A DNA stretch of 64,000 nucleotides, taken from positions 1 to 64,000 of the forward strand of contig SFEJ01000004.1 in NCBI GenBank assembly GCA_004558035.1, read 5' to 3'. The position numbers were made by a program, and so were the translations under genes. Source of the stretch: Opitutia bacterium (lineage in GTDB: Bacteria > Verrucomicrobiota > Verrucomicrobiae > Opitutales > UBA953). The notes below the pieces were generated by a model. The model had not been told where the DNA came from and ran no database searches. It saw nothing but the letters and a program-made list of their open reading frames with translations. Each line of letters starts with the position of its first letter. The stretch's first letter is position 1. Shown piece after piece: positions 15,868 to 23,972 of the stretch.

Positions 15868-17178
15868 TCAGCGTCCCGTCGGTTTCGCGTCTCCGCGCAG
15901 GGCGGCGGCGCGTTCGAAGAGCGTCGGATGCGAATAATGGAACGCGCTGTAGAGCGGGTGCGGCGTAAGGTTGGCGAGGTTTTCCGTGTGCAGCTTTTCG
16001 AGCGCGGAAATGAGCGGCTCGGGCGTTCCCGTGATCTCCTTCGCGAACGCGTCCGCCTCGTATTCGTGCCTGCGGGAAAGGCGGTTCGTCAGCGGCGAAA
16101 GCCAGAACCCGAAAAGCGGGAAGATCTTTCCGAGCAGCAGCAGCGCGGGAACGAACATGAAGCCGTCGCGGAACTCGAAGCCGAACGCCTCGAAGAATTC
16201 CGGCCGCCCGAGCGTCCACCCGACGAGCCCGAACACGACGAAGCAGGCGACCGCGGCGAAGACGAGCCCCTTCGCGACGTGCCCGCGCCGGGAATGCCCG
16301 ATTTCGTGCGCGAGCACCGCCTCGATTTCGGCGGGCGAAAGCTGCGCGATCAGCGTGTCGTAGATGACGATGCGGCGCCATTTCCCGAAGCCCGTGAAGA
16401 ACGCGTTGGAATGCCCGGAACGCTTCGAGCCGTCGATGACTTCGATCTTTTCGGCGACGAAGCCGGCGCGCGTCGCGAGCGCTTCAAGGCGTTCCCGCAG
16501 CTCGCCTTCCGGCAGCGGCGAAAGCTTGTTGAAGAGCGGCAGAATCCATTTCGGGAAAACGACGATCAGCGCCAGCTGAAACGCGAAGACCGCGCACGCC
16601 GCGAAGATCCACCACGTCCGCGGGAGCGCGTGATAAAACGCCGAAAGCGCCCAGACGAGCGGCACGCCGATGACGAAGCCGAGCGCGACCGACTTCACCT
16701 GGTCCGTAATCCACAGCTTCGCCGTGCTCTTGTTGAAACCGTATTTTTCCTCGATGCGGAACGTCGAATACAGATCGAACGGAATGCTCGTCAGCGAGAG
16801 CGCGACGGAAATCGCCGCGAGCGCGACGCCCTCGCGCCAGACCTGCGCCCACGAGCCGACGGCGACCGCGTCCGCGCCGAGCAGCGTTCCCGCGAACGCG
16901 CACAGCGGCGCGTAGAGAAAAAGCACGAGCGCGGCGGACCAGAGCGCGTCCCAGGCGGTCTCGACCATGCCGAAATCCGTCTTCTCGACGGTGTAGTTCA
17001 CGGTCTTGCGGTAATTCGCGTAAAGCCCGTCGCCGAGCTTGGGCGCCGTGGCGAAACCGTTCGCCTCGAATTCGTCCGCCTTCGCGAGCGCATAGGCGCG
17101 GTTTTTCCGTTCCAGCCAAAAATCCGCCGCCGTCTTCGCGAGCAGCAGAATCAGAAAGGCGATCTGCAGGTGATTCAT
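15868..17178 (-). CDS. M48 family zinc metalloprotease (STE24/CAAX-protease type)
   Basis: 436 aa from ATG 17178; an upstream in-frame ATG at 17226 would add a basic leader before the first membrane helix and is less likely. Several membrane helices are followed by the catalytic motif VLAHEIGHSRRGH (HExxH) and a distal glutamate in the SRRHEYEADAFA segment, the M48A signature. The N-terminal CAAX-type helical region is also present (YTVEKTDFGMVE, YGFNKSTAKLWI). Bacterial members act in membrane protein quality control. The gene leads the two-gene unit with the small exported protein. Confidence 0.9.
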   Translation of the reverse strand: MNHLQIAFLILLLAKTAADFWLERKNRAYALAKADEFEANGFATAPKLGDGLYANYRKTVNYTVEKTDFGMVETAWDALWSAALVLFLYAPLCAFAGTLLGADAVAVGSWAQVWREGVALAAISVALSLTSIPFDLYSTFRIEEKYGFNKSTAKLWITDQVKSVALGFVIGVPLVWALSAFYHALPRTWWIFAACAVFAFQLALIVVFPKWILPLFNKLSPLPEGELRERLEALATRAGFVAEKIEVIDGSKRSGHSNAFFTGFGKWRRIVIYDTLIAQLSPAEIEAVLAHEIGHSRRGHVAKGLVFAAVACFVVFGLVGWTLGRPEFFEAFGFEFRDGFMFVPALLLLGKIFPLFGFWLSPLTNRLSRRHEYEADAFAKEITGTPEPLISALEKLHTENLANLTPHPLYSAFHYSHPTLFERAAALRGDAKPTGR

Positions 17179-17239
17179 GGAGCGCGAGCCTACGCGCTTC
17201 GCCGCGGGAACGCAACGCGCTTTCAAAATCCGCGGGAAC

Positions 17240-17372
17240 GCGAAAACGAACAGAGATTTCGGGGATTTTAAGGGATTCGATTCGTTCCCGCGGAGCTCTG
17301 TTTCTTCGTTTCTCCGTTCCTCTGTGTTTAAAGGAGCGCTTAAAGGTTAAGGCTTAAAGGTTAAAGGGGAGT
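17240..17372. repeat. Intergenic degenerate hairpin plus TTAAAGG tandem tract
   Basis: This lies in the 410-bp gap before the malic enzyme gene. One arm, AACGAACAGAG (from 17248), is echoed in reverse complement by CTCTGTTTCTTCGTTTC and CTCCGTTCCTCTGTG (17297-17326). It is followed at 17337-17369 by four TTAAAGG/TTAAGG units. Degenerate tandem units whose complement forms the opposite arm are shared with the other intergenic repeats listed. I see no gene from 17179 to 17589. Confidence 0.55.
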
Positions 17373-17589
17373 TTGTGCGAAAAGGATTTCGGGGAAGCGG
17401 CAGGTGAGCGAAGCGTGGAGCCATGTCGCCTCTCCCATAAAACTTTTCTTTAACTTTTCGGATTTCCGGGGCATACGGGACGGGCGCGCTCATGCAAAAA
17501 CGCGGCGGCGCGGGGAGGCGGATTTTCTGCTTTAAAAAGTTTCGGCGAAATCCTATTTTTCCGCGAAAATCGGTTATTTTGCAAACGAC

Positions 17590-18921
17590 ATGAATCAAGA
17601 AAAATCTTCAAGTCTGGCGCAGGAGGCGGCGCGTTATCACGCGTTCCCGCGCCACGGAAAAATCGAAGTTCTCCCGACCGTTCCCTGCGCGTCCCAGCAG
17701 GATCTGACGCTCGCCTACACGCCCGGCGTCGCCGCGCCCTGTCTCGAAATCCGCGACGATCCCGCGAAAGCGGCGCTCTACACGGCGCGCGGCAATCTCG
17801 TCGCCGTCGTCTCCAACGGCACAGCCGTTCTCGGGCTCGGCGACATCGGCCCGCTCGCGGGAAAGCCCGTCATGGAAGGCAAGGGTCTGCTCTTCAAGGC
17901 GTTCGCCGACGTGGACGTCTTCGACATCGAGCTCGCGGCGCGTACGCCCGACGAGGTCGTCGCCGCCGTGAAGGCGCTCGAGCCGACGTTCGGGGCGATC
18001 AATCTCGAAGACATCAAGGCGCCGGACTGCTTCGAAATCGAAGATCGGCTGAAGGCGGAGCTGAAGATTCCCGTCTTCCACGACGACCAGCACGGCACCG
18101 CCGTCATCACGGGCGCGGCACTGCTCAACGCCGCGGAGCTCACCGGGCGCGACATCTCGAAGATGAAGGTCGTCGTCAGCGGCGCGGGAGCGGCGGCGAT
18201 CGCCTGCACGCGCTTTTATCTTTCGCTCGGCGTCCGCCGCGAGAACGTGTGGATGTTCGACTCGAAGGGGCTCGTCCACGCCGCGCGCGCGGATCTGCAC
18301 GCAAGCAAGCGCGAGTTCGCGCAGGAAAAGCCCTGCACGATGGCGGAAGCGCTCGCGGGCGCGGATCTCTTTCTCGGGCTTTCGCGCAAGGGCCTGCTCA
18401 CGAAGGAGCTCATCGGGCTCATGGCGCCTTCGCCGATTGTCTTCGCGTGCGCGAATCCCGATCCGGAAATCACTTACGAAGACGCCAAGGCGGCGCGCCC
18501 GGACTGCATCATGGGCTCCGGCCGCTCCGACTGGCCGAACCAGATCAACAACGTTTCCTGCTTCCCGTTCCTGTTCCGCGCGGCGCTCGACGTGCGCGCA
18601 ACGCGGATCACCGAAGAGATGAAGATCGCCGCCGCGAAGGCGCTCGCCGCGCTCGCGAAGGAGCCCGTTCCCGAATCCGTCGTCGAGGCGTACGGCGGGG
18701 AAAAATTCTCCTTCGGCGTCGATTACGTGCTGCCCAAGCCGCTCGACCCGCGCATTCTCGAGCGCGAGAGCGTCGCCGTCGCGAAGGCCGCCGCGGAATG
18801 CGGCGTCGCGCAGGCGCCGATCGCCGACCTCGAAGCCTACGAAAAATCGCTGCGGGAACGCGTCGCGAAGACGCGGGAACGCCTCCGCGCGAACGCGGAG
18901 CACGTGAAGACCGCCGACTGA
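17590..18921 (+). CDS. NAD(P)-dependent malic enzyme, short form
   Basis: 443 aa. Seen are LAYTPGVAAPCLEI, VSNGTAVLGLGDIGPLAGKPVMEGK, FDIEL, FHDDQHGTAVITGAAL (metal and substrate binding) and a Rossmann segment VVVSGAGAAAIA. The family converts malate to pyruvate, CO2 and reduced cofactor. The length equals the catalytic module of MaeB without the C-terminal phosphotransacetylase-like domain. NAD versus NADP use cannot be read with confidence. It starts without a ribosome site after a repeat-bearing gap; pncC follows 16 bp downstream, so the two may share a transcript. Confidence 0.92.
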   Translation: MNQEKSSSLAQEAARYHAFPRHGKIEVLPTVPCASQQDLTLAYTPGVAAPCLEIRDDPAKAALYTARGNLVAVVSNGTAVLGLGDIGPLAGKPVMEGKGLLFKAFADVDVFDIELAARTPDEVVAAVKALEPTFGAINLEDIKAPDCFEIEDRLKAELKIPVFHDDQHGTAVITGAALLNAAELTGRDISKMKVVVSGAGAAAIACTRFYLSLGVRRENVWMFDSKGLVHAARADLHASKREFAQEKPCTMAEALAGADLFLGLSRKGLLTKELIGLMAPSPIVFACANPDPEITYEDAKAARPDCIMGSGRSDWPNQINNVSCFPFLFRAALDVRATRITEEMKIAAAKALAALAKEPVPESVVEAYGGEKFSFGVDYVLPKPLDPRILERESVAVAKAAAECGVAQAPIADLEAYEKSLRERVAKTRERLRANAEHVKTAD

Positions 18922-18937
18922 GGGACGAAGGTTTTCC

Positions 18938-19459
18938 GTGATGTCTCCGACGCGAAACGTTTCCGAGGCGTCTCCCGCCGAACTCGCCGCGCGCGTGCTC
19001 GCCGCCGCGAAGGCGCGCGGGAACGCGACGCTCGCCTGCGCCGAATCGTGCACGGGCGGCGCGGTCGCGTCCGCACTGACGGACGTTCCCGGCGCGAGCG
19101 CCGTCTTCCGCGGCGGCGTCGTCGCCTATTCCGTCGCCGTGAAGCGGAGCGCGCTCGGCGTTCCCGCGGAAACGCTGGCGCGCTTCGGCGTCGTCTCGCG
19201 CGAGTGCGCGGAAGCGATGGCGCGCGGCGCGGCGCGGACGCTCGGCGCGGATTTCGCCGTCGCGACGACGGGCGTCGCCGGTCCCGGCCCGCAGGACGGC
19301 GTTCCCGCGGGCACGGTCTGCATCGCCGTCGCCGCGCCGGGCGCGACGTTTTCCGAAACCGTCTTTTTCCCCGGCGAAACGCGGGAACGCGTCAAATCCC
19401 TCGCGGCGCGCGCGGCTCTCGGTCTCCTCGCGGACGTTCTGAGCGGAAAGGAAAAGTGA
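18938..19459 (+). CDS. pncC: Nicotinamide-nucleotide amidohydrolase PncC (CinA C-terminal type)
   Basis: 173 aa, the single-domain form of CinA. Signature segments are LACAESCTGGAVASALTDVPGAS near 32-55, GGVVAYSVAVKRSALGVP, and AVATTGVAGPGPQDGVPAGTV. The enzyme deamidates nicotinamide mononucleotide and salvages NAD breakdown products. The start could be either of two adjacent ATGs (18938 or 18941); GAAGG lies about 10 nt upstream. The gene's stop lies inside the left arm of an inverted repeat that fills the gap to nth. Confidence 0.92.
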   Translation: MMSPTRNVSEASPAELAARVLAAAKARGNATLACAESCTGGAVASALTDVPGASAVFRGGVVAYSVAVKRSALGVPAETLARFGVVSRECAEAMARGAARTLGADFAVATTGVAGPGPQDGVPAGTVCIAVAAPGATFSETVFFPGETRERVKSLAARAALGLLADVLSGKEK

Positions 19460-19552
19460 CAGGAATAACGGATAATGGATAATGGATAACGGATAGTGGA
19501 TAATCATCAGTTATCAACTATCCATTATCAACTGTTCACTGATCCTGTCACT
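19455..19552. repeat. Intergenic tandem-arm inverted repeat, GGATAAT type
   Basis: Outer arms AGTGACAGGA and TCCTGTCACT match perfectly at the two ends. Inside the left arm are five imperfect GGATAAT/GGATAAC/GGATAGT units; the right arm carries their complements (TTATCAAC, TATCCATTATC). The whole can fold as one long imperfect hairpin. Similar units recur at 26006-26256 and 27542-27607. Confidence 0.85.
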
Positions 19553-19637
19553 TCCTTTACGCCTTCCGCCCTGCGCGCACTGAACAAAGTCCTTTTCCGT
19601 TTGCGCCGCGGGCGCGGGAGCAGCAGAATCATCCGCC

Positions 19638-20276
19638 ATGACGAAAAAAGAACGCGCGCAGTTCGTCGCCGACACGCTGGAACGCCTTTACCCGGAAACG
19701 CCCATTCCGCTGAAGCACAAGGACGCGTTCACGCTGCTCGTCGCCGTCGTGCTCTCCGCGCAGTGCACGGACAGGCGCGTGAACGAAGTGACGCCCGCGC
19801 TCTTCGCGCTCGCGGACACGCCGCAGGCGATGGCGCGCCTCGCGCCCGAGACGGTCGAGGCGATCATCCGCCCCTGCGGGCTTTCCCCGCGCAAGTCGCG
19901 CGCGCTCGTTTCGCTCTCGCGCGACATCGTCGAGAAATTCGGCGGGCGCGTTCCCGCGAACTTCGAAGACCTGGAATCGCTCGACGGCGTCGGGCACAAG
20001 ACGGCGTCGGTCGTGATGTCGCAGGCGTTCGGCGTTCCCGCGTTTCCCGTGGACACGCACATTCACCGCCTCGCCGCGCGCTGGCGGCTCTCTTCGGGGA
20101 AAAACGTCGAACAGACCGAGCGCGACCTCAAGGCGCTCTTCCCGCGGGAACGCTGGAACCGGCTGCACCTGCAGATCATTTTCTACGGACGCGAACACTG
20201 CACGGCGCGCGGATGCGACGGGCACGTCTGCGAAATCTGCCGCGCGCTCAACGGGCCGCAAAAGCTTAAAGATTAA
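19638..20276 (+). CDS. nth: Endonuclease III (DNA glycosylase/AP lyase)
   Basis: 212 aa. The helix-hairpin-helix LDGVGHKTASVVM carries the catalytic lysine, and the catalytic aspartate is in FPVDTHIHR; LVAVVLSAQCTD is the N-terminal family motif. It removes oxidised pyrimidines and nicks the abasic site. The C-terminal cysteines are spaced C-x4-C-x4-C-x2-C (HCTARGCDGHVCEIC) and not the textbook C-x6-C-x2-C-x5-C, so the iron-sulfur loop is altered or ligated differently. It converges on btuB. Confidence 0.92.
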   Translation: MTKKERAQFVADTLERLYPETPIPLKHKDAFTLLVAVVLSAQCTDRRVNEVTPALFALADTPQAMARLAPETVEAIIRPCGLSPRKSRALVSLSRDIVEKFGGRVPANFEDLESLDGVGHKTASVVMSQAFGVPAFPVDTHIHRLAARWRLSSGKNVEQTERDLKALFPRERWNRLHLQIIFYGREHCTARGCDGHVCEICRALNGPQKLKD

Positions 20277-20300
20277 AAGGTTAAAGGGTTAAGGGTTGGG
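20262..20300. repeat. TTAAAGG/TTAAGGG tandem tract
   Basis: Five imperfect units (CTTAAAG, ATTAAAAGG, TTAAAGGG, TTAAGGG) begin inside the last codons of nth and run past its stop. Composition matches the tract at 17337-17369. Only one arm is evident here. Confidence 0.6.
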
Positions 20301-20394
20301 AAAACGCGCCCCGACAGGGCGAAACAAAGATAACCCCATGCGCGTGTTCTTCTACGCGAAGAAAAAATGACGGGAACGCCGCGGAGCGGGCGCG

Positions 20395-20424
20395 AAAAAA
20401 GGGACGGGCCGCTTCGCCCGTCCC
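20395..20424 (-). terminator. Terminator of btuB
   Basis: On the minus strand, stem GGGACGGGC/GCCCGTCCC with a 6-nt loop is followed by six T. It lies 26 bp past the btuB stop and faces nth, and may serve both genes. Confidence 0.85.
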
Positions 20425-20449
20425 TTTCGCGTTTTCGCCGCCGAAGCGC

Positions 20450-22492
20450 TCAGAACGAAAGCTTCGCGCCCGCGAAGGCCCCGAATCCGGGAGCTTCGTA
20501 GCCGATGTTGTAATCGTCGTATTCGCGGTCGAGCGCGTTTTCGAGACGCCCGAAAACCGAGAACTTTTCGCGTCCGTCCGCGTAGCGCGCGACGACCCAG
20601 CTGCCGTACACGCGCGCGACGAAGTAGTCGCCCATGTCCGCCTGCGCGTAGGGCCACGTCGGCTGACCGCCTTCGCGTCCCTTGACGAACGTTCCCGAAG
20701 CACCGACCGTGAAGTCTTCCGCGAACGTCCATTCCGCGCCGAGCGTTCCCATGAACTGCGGCACGAGCTTCAGGCGCTCGTCCGTCTTGCGGTCCCACGC
20801 GTCCTGGAACGTGGCGTTCCCGTAAACGCGTAGCCCGGAAATCGACTCGGGCGTCCATTCCGCCGTCAGCTCGACGCCGTTCGAACGCGCCTCGTCGATG
20901 TTGCGGAGAACCGCCGGATAGACGGAATAGTCCGCGACGAATTTGTCCTTCGTGTCGATGAGGAAGAGCGTCGCGCCGACGTTCACCTGCGTGTCGAAGA
21001 GCTCCTGCTTGACGCCGATTTCGTAGGAAGTCGATTTCTCCGCTTCGAGCGAGTCCGCGGCGACGTTGCCCCAGTTCGGCGAAAGATCCGTGTAGCTCGG
21101 CGTGCGGAAGCCCGTCGAGATTTTCGCGAAGACGCTCGTTCCCGTCGCGTCGAAACGATACTGCGCCGCGAGCTCGTACGTCGTCCTGTCGCCGTACTTG
21201 TTCGTGTCCGTGTAGCGCACGCCGGCGGAAAGCTTCAGATCCTTGACGAGTTCCCACTGCGCGTTCGCCCAGACGGAATTGCTGTACTGCAGCAGGCTCG
21301 CGGGAACGCCGCCCCAAGACGGATCGCCGCGCGCGAACGCGTCGTCCTGAATGAAATCATAGCCCGCGGAAACGAGCAGATTTTCGAGCGCCTGCCAATC
21401 CCACTGCATGGAGACCTGCTGCGCCTTGTTCTCGTTGTCCACGAGCCCGCCGACGTAGCCTTCAGACTTGTATTCGGAATACGAATACAGGATTTTCCCC
21501 TGCAGGTTCTCGAGCGGCCTGACGACGAGCTCCGGAGAAATCATCCACGACGTGTCCTTTTCGCGGTCGGTGTAGCTCTTGGTGTAAGGCGAAATTCCGT
21601 CGCCAGGGCAGCCGTAGTCCTTCTGAAAAACGCGTCCGACGAGATTGAGCGAGAGCTTGTCGGAAATCTCCCAGTCGAGACGCGGCAGAAACGCCGTCTG
21701 CTCGTAGTCGTTGTTCCAGTTGTAGCCGTCGGAGGCGGAATAGGAAAGCCCCGCGGAAAAGCCGAGCCCGGAGGGCAGGTCGGTTTCGACGCCGTCGGTG
21801 TTTCCGGCGATTTCCGCGCCGAAGGTGCGCGTGCCCCAGCTGCCGCCTTCACCCCAGATCGAGCCGGTCGGCTTGTCGTAGTCGAGCCCGTTGCGCGTGC
21901 GCAGATCAATCGCGCCGCCGATCGCCGCCGAGCCGTAGAGCGTGGACGCGCTCCCGCGCAGAATCTGGACGCTCGCGAGATTGTCCGTCGTGAGCGTGTT
22001 CAGCCCGTACTGTCCGTAGATGCCGCTGTTCATGCGGCGCCCGTCGAGCATGACGACGGTCTGCTGCGAACTCGTGCCGCGCATCGAAAGCGAGGTCGGC
22101 GTTCCCGTGCTCACGCCGCCGAAGATCGTGATTCCCGCTTCGCGGCCGAGGGCGTCGGCGACGCTGCGCACCTGCTGCGAGGCGAGTTCTTCTCCGGAGA
22201 CGACGGAGACGGAGGGCGAGACCTTGTCGAGCTCGACTTCCGTGCGGGAAGCGACGACGACAGTCGTCGGGAGTTTGGCGACTTTTTCCGGCGTTTCCGC
22301 AGCGCTCGGCGCGGCCGTTTCGGCGGCGGGAGCGGCGGGCTCGGGAGGAGCGTCGTCCGCGAACGCGCAGGGCGCGGCGGCGACGCCGACGACGACCGCC
22401 GGCAGCAAGGCTCCGCAGGCGCGGAGGAATTTCAGGGAAAAGCCCGCGGAAAACAACGCTCCCGCGAGCGGTTTGGATTTTTGTGACTTCAT
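20450..22492 (-). CDS. btuB: TonB-dependent outer-membrane receptor, BtuB-like (cobalamin uptake)
   Basis: 680 aa from ATG 22492. A signal peptide (residues about 17-45, ending near CAFADD) and an Ala/Pro/Glu linker precede a plug domain (VVASRTEVELDKVSPSVSVVSGEEL, DALGREAGITIFGG, SLSMRGTSSQQTVVMLDGRRM, ILRGSASTLYGSAAIGG). The 22-strand barrel ends in the canonical terminal aromatic strand GAFAGAKLSF. Substrate assignment to corrinoids rests on the B12 riboswitch upstream plus BtuB-like length. An in-frame ATG at 22615 is rejected because it would extend into the leader. No transporter ABC genes are adjacent. Confidence 0.9.
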   Translation of the reverse strand: MKSQKSKPLAGALFSAGFSLKFLRACGALLPAVVVGVAAAPCAFADDAPPEPAAPAAETAAPSAAETPEKVAKLPTTVVVASRTEVELDKVSPSVSVVSGEELASQQVRSVADALGREAGITIFGGVSTGTPTSLSMRGTSSQQTVVMLDGRRMNSGIYGQYGLNTLTTDNLASVQILRGSASTLYGSAAIGGAIDLRTRNGLDYDKPTGSIWGEGGSWGTRTFGAEIAGNTDGVETDLPSGLGFSAGLSYSASDGYNWNNDYEQTAFLPRLDWEISDKLSLNLVGRVFQKDYGCPGDGISPYTKSYTDREKDTSWMISPELVVRPLENLQGKILYSYSEYKSEGYVGGLVDNENKAQQVSMQWDWQALENLLVSAGYDFIQDDAFARGDPSWGGVPASLLQYSNSVWANAQWELVKDLKLSAGVRYTDTNKYGDRTTYELAAQYRFDATGTSVFAKISTGFRTPSYTDLSPNWGNVAADSLEAEKSTSYEIGVKQELFDTQVNVGATLFLIDTKDKFVADYSVYPAVLRNIDEARSNGVELTAEWTPESISGLRVYGNATFQDAWDRKTDERLKLVPQFMGTLGAEWTFAEDFTVGASGTFVKGREGGQPTWPYAQADMGDYFVARVYGSWVVARYADGREKFSVFGRLENALDREYDDYNIGYEAPGFGAFAGAKLSF

Positions 22493-22629
22493 TGTTTCGC
22501 GTGAAGAACGGCGCGTCGTCCGGCGGCGCGCCGCGTTTTTGGAATCCGCGCGGCAAGATATTCGGACTTCGAACTGTGCGGCGTTTCCGCCGCGCCCCGC
22601 GCTCCGCCTTCGCAAAGATTCCGGAAACG

Positions 22630-22775
22630 GCGTTCCCGCAAGATCTTCACTGGCGTTCCCGCGCGGTCCGCCCTTGTGGACCGCCCGTGGAGCTCGAGTC
22701 GTTCGTCACCGCAGCGCGTCTGTCGCCGATTTTCACGGCATTCCCTTCGCGCCGCGCGGAGTGGTTTCGGGCTGA
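22630..22775 (-). promoter_or_regulatory. Cobalamin (B12) riboswitch in the btuB leader
   Basis: On the minus strand the leader carries the conserved core AAGGGAATGCCGTGAAAATC, followed by GGCGACAGACGCGCTGCGGTGA. About 60 nt later comes a B12-box-like CGCCAGTGAAGATCTTGC at 22638-22655. Order and spacing match the cobalamin aptamer, and an apparent P1 (CCGAAAC with GTTTCCGG) closes it. A hairpin GCGGTCCACAAGGGCGGACCGC sits within the variable part. It should repress BtuB when cobalamin is plentiful. Exact ends are estimated. Confidence 0.85.
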
Positions 22776-22892
22776 GAAAGAACGGAATGCGTCAAGGGAA
22801 AACCCCGCGCCGCGGATTCGCAAGATTTTTCCGCGCAAGAAAAAGCGCTTGACGGCGCGCGCGAAAAAAGGCTTAATCGAGTTTCCTTTTAC

Positions 22893-22970
22893 GGTGGATG
22901 TAGCTCAGTCGGTTAGAGCATCGGATTGTGGTTCCGAGGGTCGCGGGTTCGAGTCTCGTCTTCCACCCCA
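22893..22970 (+). tRNA. tRNA-His (GTG anticodon)
   Basis: Full cloverleaf: D stem GCTC/GAGC, anticodon stem TCGGA/TCCGA around TTGTGGT (anticodon GTG), T loop TTCGAGT and encoded CCA. The extra 5-prime G (G-1) opposite C73, typical of tRNA-His, is encoded at 22893. Confidence 0.97.
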
Positions 22971-22974
22971 CTTC

Positions 22975-23000
22975 AAATCCCGCAGCGATGCGGGATTTTT
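22975..23000 (+). terminator. tRNA-His terminator
   Basis: Stem AAATCCCGCA/TGCGGGATTT with a GCGA tetraloop and a T-run, 4 bp after the tRNA. Confidence 0.9.
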
Positions 23001-23025
23001 CTTTCACGCGCAATTTTCCCCCTCC

Positions 23026-23514
23026 ATGAAAAAAATTCTTTTCGTATGTCTCGGAAACATCTGCCGCTCCCCCGCGGCGGACGGCATCTTCTCGCGCCGC
23101 GTCGCCGAAGCCGGTCTCGCGGGAACGCTCGCGTGCGATTCCTGCGGCACGGGCGACTGGCACGTCGGCGACCTGCCCGACCCGCGCATGCGCGCCGCGG
23201 GAGCGCGCCGCGGCCTCGAATTCACGCACCGCGCGCGCCGGCTCCGCGACGAGGATTTCGCCGCGTTCGACCTTCTCGTCGTCATGGACGAACAGAACCG
23301 CCGCGACGTGCTCGCCCGCGCGCCCCGCGGATTCGACGCCGGCAAAGTCCGCCTCTTCACGGAATTCTGCACGGGAGACTTCGCCGCCCTGCCCGGCGTT
23401 CCCGACCCGTATTGGAGTGGCGACGACGGCTTCGACCGCGTGCTCGACATCCTCGAAAACGGCTGCCGCGGTCTCCTGAAAAAACTTGCTCCGGCGCCCG
23501 GCGACGCGCGATAA
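23026..23514 (+). CDS. Low-molecular-weight protein-tyrosine phosphatase
   Basis: 162 aa. The N-terminal P-loop VCLGNICRSP gives the catalytic C8-x5-R14, and the general acid is in VPDPYW near residue 126. Bacterial members dephosphorylate tyrosine kinases of exopolysaccharide systems or act on protein arginine phosphate. The start follows the tRNA terminator; a much longer in-frame ORF from 22483 would cross the tRNA and is rejected. The small secreted repeat-protein gene starts 10 bp downstream. Confidence 0.92.
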   Translation: MKKILFVCLGNICRSPAADGIFSRRVAEAGLAGTLACDSCGTGDWHVGDLPDPRMRAAGARRGLEFTHRARRLRDEDFAAFDLLVVMDEQNRRDVLARAPRGFDAGKVRLFTEFCTGDFAALPGVPDPYWSGDDGFDRVLDILENGCRGLLKKLAPAPGDAR

Positions 23515-23524
23515 TGCGCGCGCC

Positions 23525-23950
23525 ATGAAAAGACTTCTCGCTCTCTGCGCCGCCGCGCTGCTCGCGGCATCGTCCGCGCCTTCCTTCGGGGAAAGCGCCG
23601 TTCCCGCCGCCGAAAACGCGGACGGCCGCGTGATCATCGTTCCGAACAAAAAGAAGAAACCGCGGAAGGAGCCGTTGCCGAAGCGCAAGCTCACCGACCG
23701 CGAGTTCCGCCAAGCGCTCGCGCGGCGCCTCTACGGAAAAATCCGCGTCGTGAGCATCGGCGAGGACGCCAAGGTGCGCGTCGTCGGCATCGGCGAAGAT
23801 CTGCGCGTCCGCGTCGTGAGCATCGGCGAAAATTCTCCCGGTCTCTGGCGCTACGTGGACATCGGCGAAGACTTCAAAATCCGATTCGTGGATATCGGGG
23901 AGGACATCACCGTCCGCTTCGTGAGCATCGGCGAAGGGCCTTCGAACTGA
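23525..23950 (+). CDS. Small secreted beta-repeat protein (DUF6150-like), member 1
   Basis: 141 aa. It has a signal peptide (MKRLLALCAAALLAASSAPS, cut near SFGES) and a basic linker with KKKKP. Six imperfect 11-13-residue repeats follow, of the form [IV]R[VF]V[SDG]IGED (RVVSIGEDAKVR, RFVDIGEDITVR), interrupted in the middle by SPGLWRY. The pattern resembles DUF6150 proteins; the family name is recalled and not verified. Two more proteins with the same layout occur at 25614-25952 and 27722-28108. No function is known to me; repeats of this type suggest a small beta-solenoid or sandwich in the periplasm. Confidence 0.75.
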   Translation: MKRLLALCAAALLAASSAPSFGESAVPAAENADGRVIIVPNKKKKPRKEPLPKRKLTDREFRQALARRLYGKIRVVSIGEDAKVRVVGIGEDLRVRVVSIGENSPGLWRYVDIGEDFKIRFVDIGEDITVRFVSIGEGPSN

Positions 23951-23972
23951 AGCCGCCGGAGCGTTCCCGCGT

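Noticed and set aside
17347..17598. 83-aa minus-strand ORF before the malic enzyme gene
   Set aside because: It spans repeat tracts, lacks a ribosome site and any motif, and overlaps the divergent gene start.
22483..23514. 343-codon frame containing the phosphatase
   Set aside because: Its upstream part crosses the riboswitch leader of btuB and the tRNA-His gene; the real start is 23026.
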